Below are positions 37,566 to 38,276 of a DNA stretch of 38,276 bases, one piece after another. The stretch spans positions 1-38,276 of the forward strand of contig JBFJVB010000016.1 of the NCBI GenBank assembly GCA_041624435.1, read 5' to 3'. The notes beneath the pieces were generated by a model. It made no database searches, was not told the origin of the DNA, and worked only from the letters and a program-made list of their open reading frames with translations. Each line of letters begins with the position of its first letter. Within the stretch, counting starts at the first letter, position 1. This DNA comes from Oceanococcus sp041624435. Its GTDB lineage: Bacteria; Pseudomonadota; Gammaproteobacteria; Nevskiales; Oceanococcaceae. The translations under genes were made by a program, and so were the position numbers.

Positions 37566-38276
37566 TTGAGCACCCAGAGCGAGTTGATTGCAAGCCTGCC
37601 CGTGCACCTGCAGGGCTTCGCCAAAATTCAGGATTACGCCCGTTACACACCGCGTGATCATGCCGTGTGGCGCTACACCATGCGCCAGCTCGTGTCCCGC
37701 CTGCGCAATACCGCCCATCCCGTGTATATCCAGGGCTTGCGCGAGACGGGCATCAGCCTGGAGGCGATCCCCTCGATCGAAGCGATGAACGCCGCCCTGG
37801 CCAGCCTGGACTGGCGCGCGGTGGTGGTGGACGGGTTCATTCCACCGGCGATTTTCATGGAATTCCAGGCGCTGCGCATCCTGGTCATCGCGCTCGACAT
37901 GCGCAGCGTCGAACATATCCTCTACACCCCGGCGCCCGATATCGTGCACGAATCCGCCGGGCACGCCCCGTTTATCGTCGACATCGACTATTCCGAGTTC
38001 CTGCAGCGCTTTGGTGAGGTCGGGATGAAGGCCATTTCCACCCGTCAGGATTTTGCCGTTTACAGCGCCATCCGCCAGCTGTCGATCATCAAGGCCAATC
38101 CGGCCTCCAGCCCGGCGCAGATCGATGCCGCGCAGCAGGCCCTGACTCAGGCGCTGGCGGAAAACACCCGGGAATCTGAAGCCACCCGGCTGGCCCGGCT
38201 GCATTGGTGGACGGTAGAGTACGGCCTGGTCGGGCAGCTCGAGGATTATCGGATTTTCGGCGCCGGTCTGCTGTCC
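37566..38276 (+). CDS. Biopterin-type aromatic amino acid hydroxylase (3' end missing)
   Basis: Iron- and pterin-dependent hydroxylase, most likely phenylalanine 4-monooxygenase; 237 codons are present before the window ends. Iron ligands are His128 and His133 in PDIVHESAGHAPF and Glu218 in WWTVEYGL. The FIPPAIFMEFQALRILVIA segment before them is the conserved region around the pterin site. The gap between the second His and the Glu is 85 residues, far more than the roughly 40 of animal and Pseudomonas enzymes, with an Ala/Gln-rich insert. This points to the longer bacterial subfamily. The start is TTG 37566, fixed by AAGGAG eight bases upstream. Substrate preference (Phe, Tyr or Trp) cannot be told. 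Confidence 0.88.
   Translation, partial: MSTQSELIASLPVHLQGFAKIQDYARYTPRDHAVWRYTMRQLVSRLRNTAHPVYIQGLRETGISLEAIPSIEAMNAALASLDWRAVVVDGFIPPAIFMEFQALRILVIALDMRSVEHILYTPAPDIVHESAGHAPFIVDIDYSEFLQRFGEVGMKAISTRQDFAVYSAIRQLSIIKANPASSPAQIDAAQQALTQALAENTRESEATRLARLHWWTVEYGLVGQLEDYRIFGAGLLS

Noticed and set aside
37467..38204. 245-codon minus-strand open frame at the right end
   Set aside because: Antisense to the aromatic amino acid hydroxylase, which has iron ligands, a strong ribosome-binding site and a palindromic operator.
1..38276. Mobile elements, prophage genes or CRISPR arrays
   Set aside because: No transposase or integrase motifs, no direct-repeat arrays, and conserved housekeeping synteny throughout.

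Overview
The window is a dense, GC-rich stretch of a gammaproteobacterial chromosome. It carries 37 protein genes (the first and last cut by the window edges) and one tRNA. I see no mobile element, phage gene or CRISPR array, and no gene-free gap reaches 300 bases (largest: 29661-29877). The order queA-tgt-yajC-secD-secF, then suhB/trmJ, then cysE-isc-ndk-rlmN-pilF-rodZ-ispG-hisS-yfgM-bamB-der, is the order I know from Pseudomonas and relatives, which supports the class. A finer placement (for example near Nevskiales/Xanthomonadales) is only a guess.

Region 1 (1-5179) is an oxidation cluster: a coniferyl-aldehyde-dehydrogenase-like enzyme, an amidohydrolase of the N-acyl-D-amino-acid deacylase type, a GMC flavoprotein without its own signal peptide, and a small Tat-signal protein of the gluconate-dehydrogenase subunit 3 type, translationally coupled to the GMC gene. 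Region 2 (5247-18616, all on the minus strand) is a 15-gene train from cysE to der, mostly joined by 1-8 nt overlaps. It covers cysteine synthesis, Fe-S assembly, nucleotide balance, rRNA/tRNA methylation, type IV pilus assembly, cell shape, isoprenoid synthesis, histidyl-tRNA charging, outer-membrane protein assembly and ribosome maturation.

The most unusual part is the isc section (14349-18616). hscB, hscA, fdx and iscX are absent from their usual place between iscA and ndk. Two different cysteine desulfurases stand in tandem. The IscU-like scaffold has lost one of its three cluster cysteines together with the conserved Asp and His. The IscR-like regulator has lost every known [2Fe-2S] ligand, although a type-1-like IscR/Rrf2 palindrome still lies upstream of cysE. 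The lesions are concerted and all reading frames are intact, which suggests a rebuilt sulfur/Fe-S module rather than decay.

Region 3 (18685-24014) holds two divergent pairs whose start regions overlap: trmJ/suhB and tesA/ybbA-ybbP. tesA overlaps a neighbour at both ends. Region 4 (24055-29660) is secF-secD-yajC-tgt-queA, divergent from tRNA-Leu(CAA). Region 5 (29878-34643) carries a small conserved protein often labelled pilin assembly protein, fabI, a wax ester synthase/DGAT, an HMG-CoA lyase and an MBL-fold hydrolase, which suggests active lipid and branched-chain metabolism. Region 6 (34830-38276) has a PiT phosphate transporter, DNA polymerase IV and the first 237 codons of a biopterin-type aromatic amino acid hydroxylase preceded by a perfect 18-bp palindrome.
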